NCBI RefSeq assembly: GCF_018691265.1
Contig: NW_024881324.1
Span: forward strand, 7,939,730-8,003,729
Direction of reading: 5' to 3'
Source: Tyto alba
Lineage: Eukaryota; Chordata; Aves; Strigiformes; Tytonidae
DNA: 64,000 nt
Positions 14,802-27,609 of the stretch are shown here, one piece after another. The first letter of the stretch is position 1. Every line of letters starts with the position of its first letter. The translations under genes were made by a program, and so were the position numbers. Below the pieces are notes generated by a model. That model was not told the DNA's origin and searched no databases. It was given only the letters and a program-made list of their open reading frames with translations.

Positions 14802-17800
14802 TTGTCTCTCCACGGAGCTGCACTGCCTGGTGCAGGCAGGGAGGCAGCCGCCGGTGCTTGGGAAACCTCCTCGGGTTGTGGTGGGTCTGTGCGAACACAG
14901 CAGGTCCCCTCAGCAATCTAAATTTTACCTTCCTGCTGCCTTCCCTAAAATAACACCCTGAGTTTTGGATTTCCAGATTTTCCATTCATGCGCCCCATTG
15001 TTTATGCTAACTGGAAGTTCACCCAAGACCATTTTGCTGAGGTCCCTTTTCCAGCACCGTGGAAGTTTTGCAGAGGCGAGACTCACCCGGGTGGGAGGCA
15101 GACCCTCCCTCGCACCTCCTCCTGGGGTCTAAGAAGCTGCTCTGGGAAGGCCCCTTCCCATCCAGCACCCTCATCCTTCACCACTTGCTGCTGCAGCTGC
15201 AAGATGCATTTCTTTGTAGTCTTTAACATTATCCTAATCTTATATGTTTATGTTTTAAGAGCATGCTGGTTTTCACCTGTGAGATGGAGTAGCCACCTGA
15301 TACGTTCATTCCCCAACCCAGAGAAAAGAAATGAGGAAAACCCATCAGCGACTTCAGTAACATCAGGCACTTCACATAGCACTGGAAGGCACAACTTGGC
15401 GTGGCGTTGTGCCTGTGAGCAGAGGGAGCGTACGGCTTTCCGCACCCGCGGAAGCTCTGTGCCCCACACTGGTCTGGGGAGTGTTTCTCCATTTGGGAGT
15501 CCTGCAGCGATGGGGACTGGAGTGGTTTTGGTACCTGCACTCTTGATACGCTAGTTTTCATTTTTGTTCCTTCCATGTTACCCTGCAGTGTTCCCTGAAA
15601 AACTTCACGCTGCAGCAGAGCTCAGACAGATCACTGGTCCTACCTGCATCCCCGCTCACTGAACGTGAACCATCATCTCTGGTTTGCAATTAAGGTGCTG
15701 TAGTGGGACTAATGGCAGGAGTTTCTGGCACACTGAACTACTGAAGCTTTTGTATGCTTGGGGAATTCAAAAGGTGAAGTCATACAACAAAGCAACTGGA
15801 AGAAAAAATACTCATGAAAGTCTCTTTCAACAGCCATATGTCAAAAGGACTATGTCAAATTGAAAGAAAAAATTACATGTCTGAAATATTTTTAACATAC
15901 TATTTGCTACATACAGTCGATAAATTGTTAACTCAAAAGGATTTTAAATATACTAACAACACTGCTTTGATCTGCAGTTTTTCCTTTTCTCTATTCATTC
16001 TGGTATTTGATGGTGGAAGTAGAGGAGTTAATTGTGACTTGCCTGCAGATAAGGTATCTCTCAATATTTTCTGCACAAGCACATTACTGGTTGGGATGTT
16101 CATACTGGGGGCAGAGGGAAACACTCATTGTCCATTGTAAAGACTGAGCTGTATTCTCCATGCAAAATATAATATATCCATGTATCCAGAATAGTTTTAC
16201 TCACATCAGGAACTTAAAAGAGGCAAATATATTGCCGTCCTCGTGAATGTACTTTTTTCAAACCAACCACATCTGCCCTCACTGTGTCCTTTAAAGTTTG
16301 AGACTCTGCATGGTGGCTTTAAATGACTTTTAAAATGTAATTTTCACATTCTTGTTTGTTTTGACTGATTTCTTAATACAATATAACGTACTTGCCAGGA
16401 ACAATCCTTCTCTGTCAAACCAAGGCACCAAAGTAAACATCCCTTGATTTGTGCTTGGCAGCAGCTGAAGAAAACCCTTGTCAATAGGAAGTTTCTTTTA
16501 CTGCTGAAACAATTGGTTATTAAATAAATCTTAGGTGATTTTTCAGGAGCATGCAACTCATACAGTGTATTTTTTCTAGTAGATTTTTCCATTTTTGCTT
16601 TTACATTCACCTTGGCTTTTTCCTTTACCATGAAGAGCATAGAATTTTTCAGTAATTCAGAGACAAAATCATGGTGGGAGCACTGAGTAGCCCTGTGTCT
16701 ACCTTCCATACGTTCATCCTGAATGCCAGGCTGGTTAATGCAACTATTGGATCCAGATCTGGACCAGGATATTACTCTGGGTAACCCTGCTCAGTACCCA
16801 TTCTGATCTCCATTGGGTTAGTCATCCTTTGAGGATCTTGGGTGTAAATATCCAGCGCTGGATCTTGGGTGTAAATATCCAGCGTTGCTACCTTTCAGTA
16901 GTTTCCCACATTTGTCTTCTTTGTTTATGAGATTATATATTGTTTCATATGAGGTAGTACCAAAACCCATACTAATATCCCATATGTGGGACATCTACTG
17001 TTTCTCCCTTAATGGCAAGACCCCATTACCTTGCTGTAGAAGGAGGTTAGCTTGCCAGGATTTGCTCTTGATAAAGCTGCTCCTTTACTCCTTGAGACCT
17101 TTAAGCATGCAAGCAGCTTGATCAGGGGAACCACAGGGACCTGCAGAGAGCTGACCAGTCAGCAACTCCCTGCTCCTATCCACTCCACCTTTAAAAAAAA
17201 TAAGCATACATACCTGTTGTTTTTTTTTTTTTTTTAATTTCTTCCTAGTATTTCCCCCATCCTTCCTGAATGTTTGAAGAGGACCACTGATAGATCCGTG
17301 ATGGCTTTAGGAAGATCTTTAGCCTAGGGAAAGCTCATCTGACATGCCTGACTGGAAAGCCTCCAAGCTAACCAATGACCAGCTCACTTTTCCCATTTTA
17401 CCTGTCACTGGTATTAATTTTACGAGGCATTTGCTCACAGCCAACCTTTCCTTAAGGAAGACTGATGCTAAAAGAGTCTTTCCAGAAGGCTTTCCAGTTC
17501 AAGACAGGTCTTGAGTTCACATTAGCCTCCACCTCCCAGTTTTGCCTCCCCACCGTGAAGCCTTCCCTGCTCATTACACATCCCCGTGCCCTCTGGGGAC
17601 TCCTGCTCCCCCACTTCCCTTTGCTTCCCCGCAGATGCTGCCCAACTCTCCCCGAGAAGCGCTGGAATCCACATTATCCTGTTTGCTCTATCCTGGTTCA
17701 GAAACCACCACTCACCAGCACGTGAGGAGGTTTGAGAGAGTTCGTTGTGTAGGTCTGGAGGGGAGCTCAGAAGGGAGAGTAGCGCTTGCGGCACAGACTG

Positions 17801-19590
17801 CGGGGACAGCCACCCGCAGAGGTGGCAGGGGATGCGTACCTTAACTCTTCTCACTTTAAGATGTCCAGGGAACTCTGAATGTGTCAAAATTGCAATTTTT
17901 TTTTTTTTTTTGTTCCTCTAAGAATAATCATTCACATTTCACATTGATTTAACCCAATCCTACACACCCTTAAACAAATTTAAAATCTGTGCACAAATGT
18001 TTAGGCACTGAAAGCATCTGTGCCACACACTGCTGAAGATACACCACTCTAACTGTTTTAACCAACTGCAATCCACACCACTGTTCAAACTGTAAGCACC
18101 TGCTATCATGCCACTAAGGAGAATCTTCAAGGAGATATCAATTTAACGAAATAAATAAGCAACAAATTGCTTTCAGGAAACAGCAACCTCTGTGACAGCA
18201 CTCTGCAAGCAGGGAAAGGCAAAGTCTAAATGTGTCAAGCGTTGTTTGAACGAGTCTATCAGGTCTAAGTGTAGCATTTCGTCGGGTGATCTGGTGTTTG
18301 TGCCTTGTGCAGAGCAGAAGGAAACACCGCGGGTGTCCCCGCGCCTGCGGGTCAGTGCCACACTGCTGGCACACGGTGCCTCAGCCGGCCAGTAAACACC
18401 CGCCACACTGTGCTGGGCATGAAACGCTCCGTTCCTCTCCACGTCACTGGGAACACAGGGCTTCTTCCCTCGCCCCTCTGGAAAAAGCACACTCCGTGAT
18501 ACCCCTCTTCCTCCCAGGTCTCTCTTTGAGGCCAGCTCAGATTGCTCTGTTGGATTTCCTGGAGGTGTCTGGCAGCAAACGGTTCAGTTGTATCTCCTTG
18601 GTCAAGGAGACAGCCATGATTTATGTTTCAGGCAAGCAGGCACAGCTGGCAGGTAACATCTTTCAAGAAGCATCTCTAAATGTCACCATCGTTCACGGCC
18701 TGAGAGACGCAGCCTTCCCAGTCCACCCCTTCCCCTTGTTGCTATCAGGACATAGCTCCAGGTGATGCTGAGGTACCTTTCCCTGCTCCTACCAGAGGCT
18801 CAGATTCAGGTCAAAACACCAATGCCTCTAGCAAAACTAGCCACTGAATAATTTGCCTTTTGAATAGTTTGCCAATGGCAAGAGGAACAGGTTCGCATCC
18901 CTTTGCGATGCGTGAGCAGCTCCGGACATTTTCTGTATTTGAGCCAGGGCAGAGCCTTAGGTTTTAGCTCTAACCTGTCAAGAGTCCAGGCCTAAGCTTC
19001 ATTTATCTTCCTCTTTGGAGGTTCCAGCAATGCTAGCTGAGCACTAAAAGCTCAGCACTTTGGATACCTAACAAAGCTGCGTCCTCTCCCAAACTGTTTT
19101 TTTTATGGTGCTTTTGTCAGTATAGTTCAACAAAGAAACAAAGAACTTCCAAGCAAAGATCATGCTTGCTCTCATTTGCTTATGTACTGCACTCAATTGC
19201 CTAAAATGCACCGGGCTGTGTGGGAAAAAAACAGGGGAAATATCTGAAATTCTGTGTGGTAAAAATGAAGCTGAAATTTCACATTTGAATTTCCTGTGGA
19301 AAAACCAAATGCCTAAATTTTAATTTGAGCTTTTATTTCTACACTAGAAAGAAGGAAAGGTAGTACACCTCCACCTTCTACCAAGGATAGTTTACTCTCA
19401 GCTAAGAGTAGGTTTAGCCCACAGCTGAGGGTTCAAATATCTACAAGCTTAGATGCTCAGGACATCTGGAAATCAGAAAGCTTACCAGTTCTGGGCCATC
19501 CCTCAGTTTAATAGACAAAAAGGAAGCAAATCGTGGCAGGTGATGTTTAGGAATTTAAAAAACAAAGAAGCCATTGCATGAGTTTTTATC
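14802..19590. other. Gene-free interval between two LTRs
   Basis: Moderately GC-rich patches at 15040-15560, 17520-17840 and 18290-18770 give overlapping open frames on both strands but no recognisable protein. T-homopolymers lie at about 17220-17236 and 17897-17914. The 27-bp duplication at 16833 is the only precise structure seen. Confidence 0.55.
16833..16886. repeat. 27-bp tandem duplication, 26/27 identical
   Basis: GGATCTTGGGTGTAAATATC plus CAGCGCT (16833-16859) is repeated at 16860-16886, with one C-to-T change in the penultimate base. The sequence around it is unremarkable and non-coding. Confidence 0.95.
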
Positions 19591-20732
19591 TGTGGCAGGT
19601 TGAGCTTGGCTGCAGGCCAGGTGCCCACCAAAGCTGCTCTATACTCCCCTCCTCAGCTGGACAGGGGAGAGAAAATATAACAAAAGGCTCGTGGGTCAAG
19701 ATAAGGACAAGGAGAGATCACTCACCAGTTACTGTCATGGACGAAACAGACTAAACTTGGGGAAATTAGTTGAATTTATTACCGATCAAACCAGAGATGG
19801 GTAATGAGAAATAAAACAAAATCTTAAAACATCTTCCCCCCGCCTCTCCCTTCTTCCCAGGCTTAACATTACTCCTGATTTTTTCTACCTCCTCCCCATC
19901 CCAGCAGTGCAGGGGGATGGGGAGTGGGGATTGTGGCTAGTTCCTCACCTGTTGTCTCTGCTGCTCCTTCTTCCTCAGCGGGAGGACTCCTCACACTCCT
20001 CCCCTGCTCCGGCGTGGGGTCCCTCCCACAGGAGACAGTCCTCCATAAACGTCTTCAATGTGAGTCCTTCCCGTGGGCTGCAGCTCCTCACAAACTGCTC
20101 CAGCGTGGGTCCCTCCCACGGGGTGCGGTCCCTCAGGCTCAGGCTGCTCCAGCGTGGGGTCCCCCACGGGGTCACAAGTCCTGCCAGCAAACCTGCTCCA
20201 GCGCGGGCTCCTCTCTCCACGGGGCCACGGGTCCTGCCGGGAGCCTGCTCCAGCGTGGGCTTCCCACGGGGTCACAGCCTCCTTCAGGCACCCACCTCTG
20301 GCGTGGGACCCTCCATGGGCTGCAGGTGGAATCTGCTCCACCACAGACCTCCGTGGGCTGCAGGGCCCGGCCTGCCTCGCCGTGGTCATCCCCACGGGCC
20401 GCGGGGGAACCTCCGCTCCAGCACCTGGAGCCCCTTCTCCCCCTCCTTCCTCACCCACCTGGGTGTCTGCAGAGCTGTTTCTCTCACACATTCTCACCCC
20501 TCTTTCCAGCTGCGGTTGCTGTTGTGCAGCAGGTTTTTCCCCCTTCTTAAATACGTCATACCAGAGGGGCTACCACCGTTGCTGATGGGCTCGGCCTGGG
20601 CCGGTGGCAGGTCTGTCGTGGAGTCAACTGGCGTTGGCTCTGTCGGACACAGGGGAAGCTTCTGGCAGCTTCTCACAGAAGCCCCCCCGGCAGCCCTGCC
20701 GCTACAAAACCTTGCCACGCAAACCCAGTACA
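19591..20732 (-). mobile_element. Long GC-rich solo LTR, avian ERVL-like, minus orientation
   Basis: Read on the minus strand, the block starts TGTACTGGGTTTGCG at 20732 and ends in CCTGCCACA at 19591. I recognise this as a widespread bird LTR type. It contains a TATA-like TATTTAAG (20546-20553) preceded by a CRE-like TGACGTAT, and an AATAAA signal (19775-19780), all in minus orientation. The flanking pentamers TTATC and CTACC differ by two transitions and may be a decayed target duplication. The middle holds diverged ~49-bp tandem units (see the separate entry). Long open frames on the plus strand here are a by-product of GC richness and are not genes. The class assignment rests on recall and should be confirmed with a repeat library. 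Confidence 0.72.
20004..20300. repeat. Internal tandem repeat (~49-bp units) within the LTR
   Basis: Units beginning CTGCTCCRGCGYGGG recur at 20004, 20095, 20144, 20193 and 20245, with spacings of about 91, 49, 49 and 52 bases. Each unit carries the G/C-rich core followed by a CCCACGGGG-like palindromic stretch. The units are diverged from one another. They lie between the LTR's TATA-like box and its AATAAA, so they would be transcribed as part of the LTR R/U5 region. Confidence 0.75.
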
Positions 20733-22319
20733 CTACCTAACCATCGCTCTCTTACAACCACGTGCTCCTGTACGGTCCAGCTGCGCCTGAAGCCAGCAGA
20801 GTTCTACAACACACTTGCTCCTTGTAGCCCTGCTAAAAGGAGGAGCAGCTCATGCCGGGGGTGCGTGCATTTGCCGGGCAGCTGCCTTTCCCTGCGCGGA
20901 TCACTCCCACGTCCCCTGTGACCAGCTCCACTGCCGCCCCTCTAACGGCACGAGGGACAACCTGCAGCTTGCAGCCTTCAGACGAGGCAAACGCTGGTGG
21001 GCTCAGGTTTTAGAGGTGCCTGTACTAAGGGTTTCCGCGCAAGAACATCTTTCTCTTAACCAGGAATTAGCCCTGTGTTTTTAATAACAGTGGGCAAGGT
21101 CAGAAAATGTAGGACTCCAATGTAAAATACATGCTCCAAAGTACCTTCTGGTGCTACTTGGAGTGCTCCCTCATACACATCGTCATTTTATCTTAAAAAT
21201 ACATGGTCAAGTGAGCATCTAGAAATCTGCCTAGCTTTTGTTTAATTTTTTTGCAATCTTCCTTTACACAAAATACTTTACATTCTCATGCGGTAAACAG
21301 AAATATTTGGTCCTATTTGGATAAAATACAGTGAAATGCTATCACATACTCCCCTTCAGCCTATTTTTTAAACTGTCCTGATAAATAACAGGAATGAAAT
21401 TCGAAAGACGTCCAAATCCAGGCATTAAGAAATATGCTTATCATGACAAATCTTTACTGAAAAATTAAATTTTTATTGAGTGAAACAATTGCTTTTACAT
21501 TAGTACTTTGTTATTTCAGATAAGAATAGTTATACTTTTGCCATTTGCTACCATGTTATAGTTTCCATGTCTGCAAGATTACATTGTATTTCATCGTTCC
21601 ACTCCTGAAATAAAAACAAAAAGAAGTCCCCACACTATGACTTTCTGTGTAAAAATAAAAAAGACAACTATAGAAGGCAAAGTCACAGCAGTCAAACTCC
21701 TCTCATAAAACTTACATCACATTTGGTAAGCCTCAAGCTGATCTGGAATTTAAAACCAGTGGATTTTAAGAGCCAAAGTATAAAGTAAAATAATATATGC
21801 TTAAACCTTTTTGGTTTGGGGGTTTTTTTCAGTCTGTTGGATCAAGAATTATACCCTACAATGCATCTATAATTCAATGGAGCTTGCACGCATATTTTTC
21901 ACATTCTACCTGTCTCTGTGCATTATTTCTACAATCTCTTGTCAAGTCACATTCTGCTGTTTGCCCTCTCTACCCAAGATCTATTGTGTGATTAAGCCCC
22001 TTTTTTCTTTTTTTTTTTCCTTAACTTTTTTCCCCATTTTCAGAGCTTGTGAAGTTTCATTAACTACCTGCATGTTTTATACAGCCTCACTGACCAGGTT
22101 TTATTTAGCTATTGGTGTTTCATTACCAAAATAAACAAAAAATCATCAGAGATTTGCAGCTGATCCTGGAACTGCCACAAAATTCCTGAGTTTTGGCCTC
22201 AGAATTTTATTATTTGCTGAGAGGAAATAAGCCCTATCTAGTTTTAATGGAATAACAATGTTTTTTTACAGTCACTCAGTTTTTCTAAGTAAAAGCAGGA
22301 AAAAAGATGGAACACTGAT

Positions 22320-22630
22320 GTAAAGAACATCAAGATGAAGAAGTCCTCCGGAGGCTTCAAGGAGCCGTCCCCAGGGCCAGTATGGCAAGATGCCGAGCCC
22401 CCTGCTTACACCCCTGGGAGATGAAGGCAGAGACTCCAAACTTTTGCCCTAGCTGGCATTATGGAGGACTAAATGTAAAGGGCTTACCCTCTCGACAGCA
22501 TCATTCTTTTTATCTGCCAACGTCTCCCCTTCTTGGAATGAATAAAGGAGAACATGAAAAAGACCACAAGCCTTGAAGAAATAAAAGATTAAGTAAAAGA
22601 TGCTTACAAAAAAAAAAAAAAAAAAAAAAA
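22320..22630 (+). other. Possible poly(A)-tailed processed insertion of unknown source
   Basis: A 23-base A run (22608-22630) is preceded at 22 bases by AATAAA (22580-22585). A further AATAAA lies at 22541. That spacing is what a reverse-transcribed polyadenylated RNA leaves behind. The segment upstream (about 22320-22607) is more GC-rich than its surroundings but has no recognisable coding similarity. I could not find a convincing target duplication. It could instead be a chance A-tract. Poly(A) retrocopies are uncommon in birds because CR1 does not use poly(A). Confidence 0.25.
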
Positions 22631-23139
22631 GGTATTCTTGCAATGGAAAGCTCTAGGGATGGCTGCAGCCAGCGGGTGAGGTAGGCGCACCGCTGTGGCA
22701 GAGAGAGAAGGCATCTTACAGCATTTCTCAGGAGTAGCTGCTCAGTCCAGCAACATCAGGCCACGTGTTTAACAGAGCTAAAATCTGTACAGCCTACAGC
22801 AAGGCTAAATTAGCTATTCTCCTGGAATCCGCCATCCTCTGCACCCGTGCGAACTGGGCCACTTAAACAGATGGACCAGGACGGATGGGATAAACACACA
22901 CTAGCACGTTTATCAACGCCCGTGTTCTTGCCCTCAGTATAATGCATGATATATAAACTGGCAATAGCGAAGTGTAACACCTCAGATGCGCCAACAGGAA
23001 TGACACCAACGACAAAGTGATTTCAGCGGCCGTGGGAGTACAGACGTCTTACATGGTCAAACAACTTATTAACAAATGACACTAATTAGAACCTATTTCT
23101 GAGGGCTTTGCCCCACCTCAAAGCAAAAAAAGAAGTAGC

Positions 23140-23440
23140 AGTAGAAAAGGTTCAGAAAGCGCAACGGATGGTGTCAAGCATGGAAAGGCTGCTATCTAAG
23201 GAGAGATCAAACTGACCAGGATCTTCAGCTTGGAAAAAAGGCAGCCGAGGAGAAGTATGAGGGATAAAATCATCATGACGTTAATATTTCTAGAGACAGA
23301 TGAAGTTATGAGGGATGTGGGGGAAACAGTGTGCAATCACACTTTGGAACTGCTTTTCCTATCAGAAAAAGTAGGGGACGTGTAACTAGGAGTTTTTAAG
23401 ACAAAGACGACCTATTCCACCAAGTCTATAATTAAAAGAT
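23140..23440 (+). mobile_element. Ancient CR1/L3-like LINE fragment, sense
   Basis: AAAAGGTTCAGAAAGCGCAAC, then ATCTTCAGCTTGGAAAAAAG and GGGATAAAATCATCATGACG, resemble the C-terminal coding to 3' part of old amniote CR1/L3 LINEs, which read roughly GGTTCAGAAAAGGGCAAC...TTCAGCTTGGAAAA. It is heavily mutated, with no open frame. Family-level assignment is from memory of the consensus. Confidence 0.6.
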
Positions 23441-24384
23441 GGAACAGATACAGACATAACCTCCATCTCAAGAGGTGTCCAAACTGCAGATTGCCGTAAA
23501 GGAGGAGTTATATTGGAAGCTCACTGTCCACACGGGCTGTTCATATGTTTTTTTTACATGCATCCACCACCACTCACTGTTAGAAAGATCCTTCTTGAAC
23601 CACCAGACCATCCACCTGACCCAGGCTCAGCATTCCCTCATACAGTATAGTACCTCTTTTTAAAGTAAGTATTTTTTAAATGCAAACCCATATGAAGTCC
23701 ATCTGTCCACCCGGGGGTTTCCTTAGTCACACTGCTCCTTGTCATTTGAGGTAGGCAGAGGATTATGTAATACGTTGTAATTCAATCAGCAGTGCACTGT
23801 TTCTGCTGTCAAGACATGAGTCACGTTTTCATGCACAGATCTGATTCCAGCGACACAGTTGCAAAGGCATCTTTTCAAACTCTTCTCCTTAATACTGGAT
23901 TAAATTTTTCTTCTGAGCTAAGCTGTCAGCAAAAATTGCTCTGCAGTGAGCAATCAATCCAGCCTTGTCTCTCAACAAGTTAAGAGTTTTGACATCGTGT
24001 GGTTCTCACATAGAGGTTTGTTTATGAAGAGGACCATTTAAATGCTTTTTAAAAGCGTTCTTTTATTAAAATCAGCCACTTTTAGAAAGAAAAGCTCTCT
24101 CTAAAGAAGTAGGCTGTTTGCCTCAGCACCTCTTGAAATTTCAGTAACATTGCCACATACGTGCCTGGGAAGATGCATTTCTTCAGTTTCACTTGACATT
24201 TTTCACTCCCTAATGTTCAAAGAAGTGACTTGCCAGGAAATATATCTACTGGTACATGGCATACCATCTCTGTGAAGTATGAGCTATTCAGCAACTAGTC
24301 TCTAGCATTTCTTGAACAACAAGGATTATGAATTATTCAGCTACAGTGTGAAAGGGATAAATGATATCTTTTCCAAATTTCATG

Positions 24385-24600
24385 GAAGTTAAAACAATGG
24401 GTGCAGAATAGAGGGATTATGCTACGCAAAAGAAAAAATCAGGATCACCATGAAGAAAATATTTCCTAACAAAGATGCTTATTAAACAGCTGAAAAGTCC
24501 CTCATGGGAAGAAGTGGAGGCTTCATCACTTGAGATACTTAAAACCAGACTAGACAAAGCATTTGTCTCCATGTGGGCAGAGGAAACAGATTAAAACTAC
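24385..24600 (+). mobile_element. Ancient CR1/L3-like LINE 3' fragment, sense
   Basis: The stretch carries GAAGAAAATATTTCCTAAC, GAAGTGGAGGCTTCATCACTT and ACTTAAAACCAGACTAGACAA. In order, these match the 3' untranslated part of old CR1/L3-like LINEs (failure-to-cap region, 'GTGGAGGCTNC...', 'AAAACAAGACTAGACAAA'). It lies about 1 kb downstream of the 23140-23440 piece in the same orientation and could be the tail of the same insertion. Confidence 0.55.
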
Positions 24601-27600
24601 TTATTAGGCTTTTTTCTACCCATCTCTCATCTCTATGATTTAATACATTTTTTTTTTAAATGCAAGCCACTTTGTATAACACACGAGGCAGAAATACAAT
24701 AAAAGGATTTTTAGTTGTAGTGTTGCCCAACACAATGAAACTTGATTTAAAATGAAATTTATGCTATCAATTCAGACTGCAAGATGACTTCTCTTTGTTT
24801 AAGGTCTAGCACTGAAAGCTTTGCTACTGCCACACGCGTCTCTAAAAAGATGATTTACCATCCCCAGACTGGGGATTTATTCTCTGTGCCAGAACTCTTT
24901 ATAAACTGTGACAGTTCAACTTTTGACAAGGGGAGCTGATGCAAAAGGCAGAATGGTACTTTACAGAAAAGCGGTGGAGTACAGGGTTTGTGCCTAAGGT
25001 CTGGCAGACTTATAAACTCCCTGAGAAATCTCCAGCACTAAAATTTACTGACGTCACTCAAAGGATAACAGCTAATCTACTAGTATAAAAGTAAAAGTAG
25101 GCTCTCAGAACAGCCTCTTTTCGTTGCTTTGAGTATCTTAAAATGATTTCAAAATTCTCATTCTTCTTCCCATTTCTTTTTTTTTTTTTTTTTTTTAAAT
25201 CCTTGAAGGCACTGCTCTATTTAAAATAAAGCACACTGTCTCGCTTTTGTAGAAATATGAAGAAATTCAGAAAAAAAACCCTGAGGAACCTTAGGATAGT
25301 TAAAATGAGCCTGTTTAAGAGTGGAACACTGTGGACCTTTCATTACACCCATCATCCGTGCAGGAAGATGAGATCGTTACATACAACTGCTGTACAAGAA
25401 ATCAAGATGCACAACTGAGGCGAGCTGTCACAGAGGTAACGCAGGGGAGGGTGTCCAGTCATGGTGGTCCTCAGGCTTGGGACAGCCTCTCGCTAGTTTT
25501 GAACCAGCCAAGGCAAGGCAGGATATAGCCCCTTGTTTTCCTTGCTTTGACATCAAAACTGTTACAACAACCTGCTGCCATTTCGCCTCAGCACCCTGTT
25601 CACTCTCGCATCCTGGCTGCAATTTGCCATCTCTTCAGTATTAATCTTGTTTTGCTGGACTGAGCCGTAAACTCAACATAGTAGAAAAGGTTGTTTCACT
25701 TCAAAATCCTGTTTACCCACAGTTTCCTATAGTCTTGTCCCAGCAGAGAGGGCAGAAAAGTAATGGGGAAAAGTGAGATTAATCTAAGCTTGGAAATAGG
25801 AAAAACAATGGTTCTGTACCCTAATAACAAGGAACGTCCTCAGACACAACACCATCCATGTTCCTGTGAGCCTCCTCAGTTCCCTTTTCTCTGGTTGAAG
25901 TGACGTATAGCCATTTAGCTGGAAAGCTGTGTTTTCCTGTACTGTAGTTGCCTATTTGGCCATGCGCTGCTGGGCTTATCTGTATCTTCAGGTAAAGTCC
26001 ATTGGGAAGAGCAGCTATTCTTAGAAACATTGTGAAATGCTGGCAACCCTGAAGTTTTCCAACAGTGTTATATCAGGACAAGAGTTTGCCTGTTTTAAAT
26101 GTTCTATATTAGCATGTACAGTTTTGCAGGCATATAACAAATATAGTAGGACAAAGCTCACAACGCAGCTGAAACAAAGACATCAGCCCTTATTTTGGTC
26201 AGTCCTGTTTGAAAGCTTTAAATAGCTAACATAATAGAGGGAATATGCCCAAATCTAAGGATCTCTTTAAAGTTCAGTACTTTGCCATTTGGAAAGTAGA
26301 TATACTCAACTGTAGTAGCAGTAGAAAATTACTTTTAATTACCAAATTAATTTTAAAGTCCAGAAGGGTCATTATGAAAAAACATTAAACTCTGTTTGCA
26401 GCAGCTCTACCACAAACTCCTTTTTTAGACACAGCGTCTCTGTCCTAGGCATAGACCCCTCTCTGCTTTGCACAGCTTCTCAGCCACAGCCCACCCCGAG
26501 GCCCCACGTCCTGTTTCTGAACCCACTCTCTGAAAATTGCCCTTTAGGCTCTGGGCTCAGGCCATACTTGCAGGGGAGCTTCATCCCTCCCTGGTCCCAC
26601 TCAGAGGACGGTCCAACTCAGCACATCCTTCCTGATGTGCCCAGCAACTTCTTCTGCATCATCCTGCCCCAGCCCTCAGGGGATGCCACTATATTGTACT
26701 GTAAATGAGCAGCTGGTAAGGATACAGTCGGCATCCATAGGATAAACCGGAATTAAAACCCCCCCAAAATCTCATTTGGACTATATTAATTCTGTAGTAA
26801 TGAATCTGTAACACTCTGTACCCATTTGAGTCACGTGTCCGAGCAAAGCAGGAATACCATCCTACTAAAAGGGAATTGTCTGAGTGTGCAGACATTATTT
26901 TACAACCACAGGAGCCATTACTCTTCAAGGAGAGAAAAAGTCACAGAAAGGGAAGGAAATGCAGGAAGGCAGGTATGCAGGACTTGATTCTAGCTCCATT
27001 TACACTGACTTCAGCAGAGTTATTCCACTGCAGAGGACACGAGAGTTTTCAGTTCTAAGTCTTAAGGATGGTGGAGAATAAAAATAGTGAAAGAGTAATA
27101 TCTGAAGTTCTTCTAGTCTCGGTCATACAGCAGCTATCTTCTCCACAAATAATTGAGATTTGGACCTCATAGCAATTCTCAATGGCCATATTATAAGTCA
27201 TATAGGAATTTTATGAGACCAAAGCTGTAATAATGTGCTCTGGCTGAGCGGCAGAATAGCTATACAATCAATATGGTTTTGCACGCTCGCATTTTTGAGT
27301 GGATTAGTATTGCAGCACAGTCTAAAATAACAGCATAAATTTAACAGGCTGGCAGTCTTAAGAGTAGTGAAGTATAATAACAGGTGTATTTATTTGTGCT
27401 GTGATGTGTAACCAATACCACTGTAATCCTGCAGAGATTAGGCTCTGTTTTAAAACAGAGTACAAAATACCTGGTGCTGGAGCTAAGGTAATCAACTGAA
27501 AGTCAAAAGGAAATAACAACAGGTAGCACTGTAGACATGTTGTGCAGAGGTAATACATGTATGTCACACATTTGCAAAACCTACTTCCTCTATTAGCCAG

Positions 27601-27603
27601 CCC

Positions 27604-27609
27604 TTTATT
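27604..27609 (-). terminator. RNF182: Candidate distal poly(A) signal (AATAAA) for RNF182
   Basis: A second canonical AATAAA on the minus strand, about 2.2 kb past the stop codon, would give a long 3' UTR of the length common in brain-expressed genes. The choice between this and the proximal site is inference. Confidence 0.2.

Noticed and set aside
14988..15554. 188-codon plus-strand frame
   Set aside because: Overlapped by equally long minus-strand frames in a GC-rich patch; no domain, low-complexity and random-like composition.
15814..16140. 108-codon plus-strand frame with hydrophobic stretches
   Set aside because: AT-rich chance frame, no family recognised, no splice or promoter context.
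16344..16709. 121-codon minus-strand frame with Lys-rich segment
   Set aside because: Not recognised, and composition is explained by AT-rich DNA.
19907..20740. 277-codon plus-strand frame and overlapping frames
   Set aside because: Lies antisense across the GC-rich LTR; composition reflects the LTR internal repeats.
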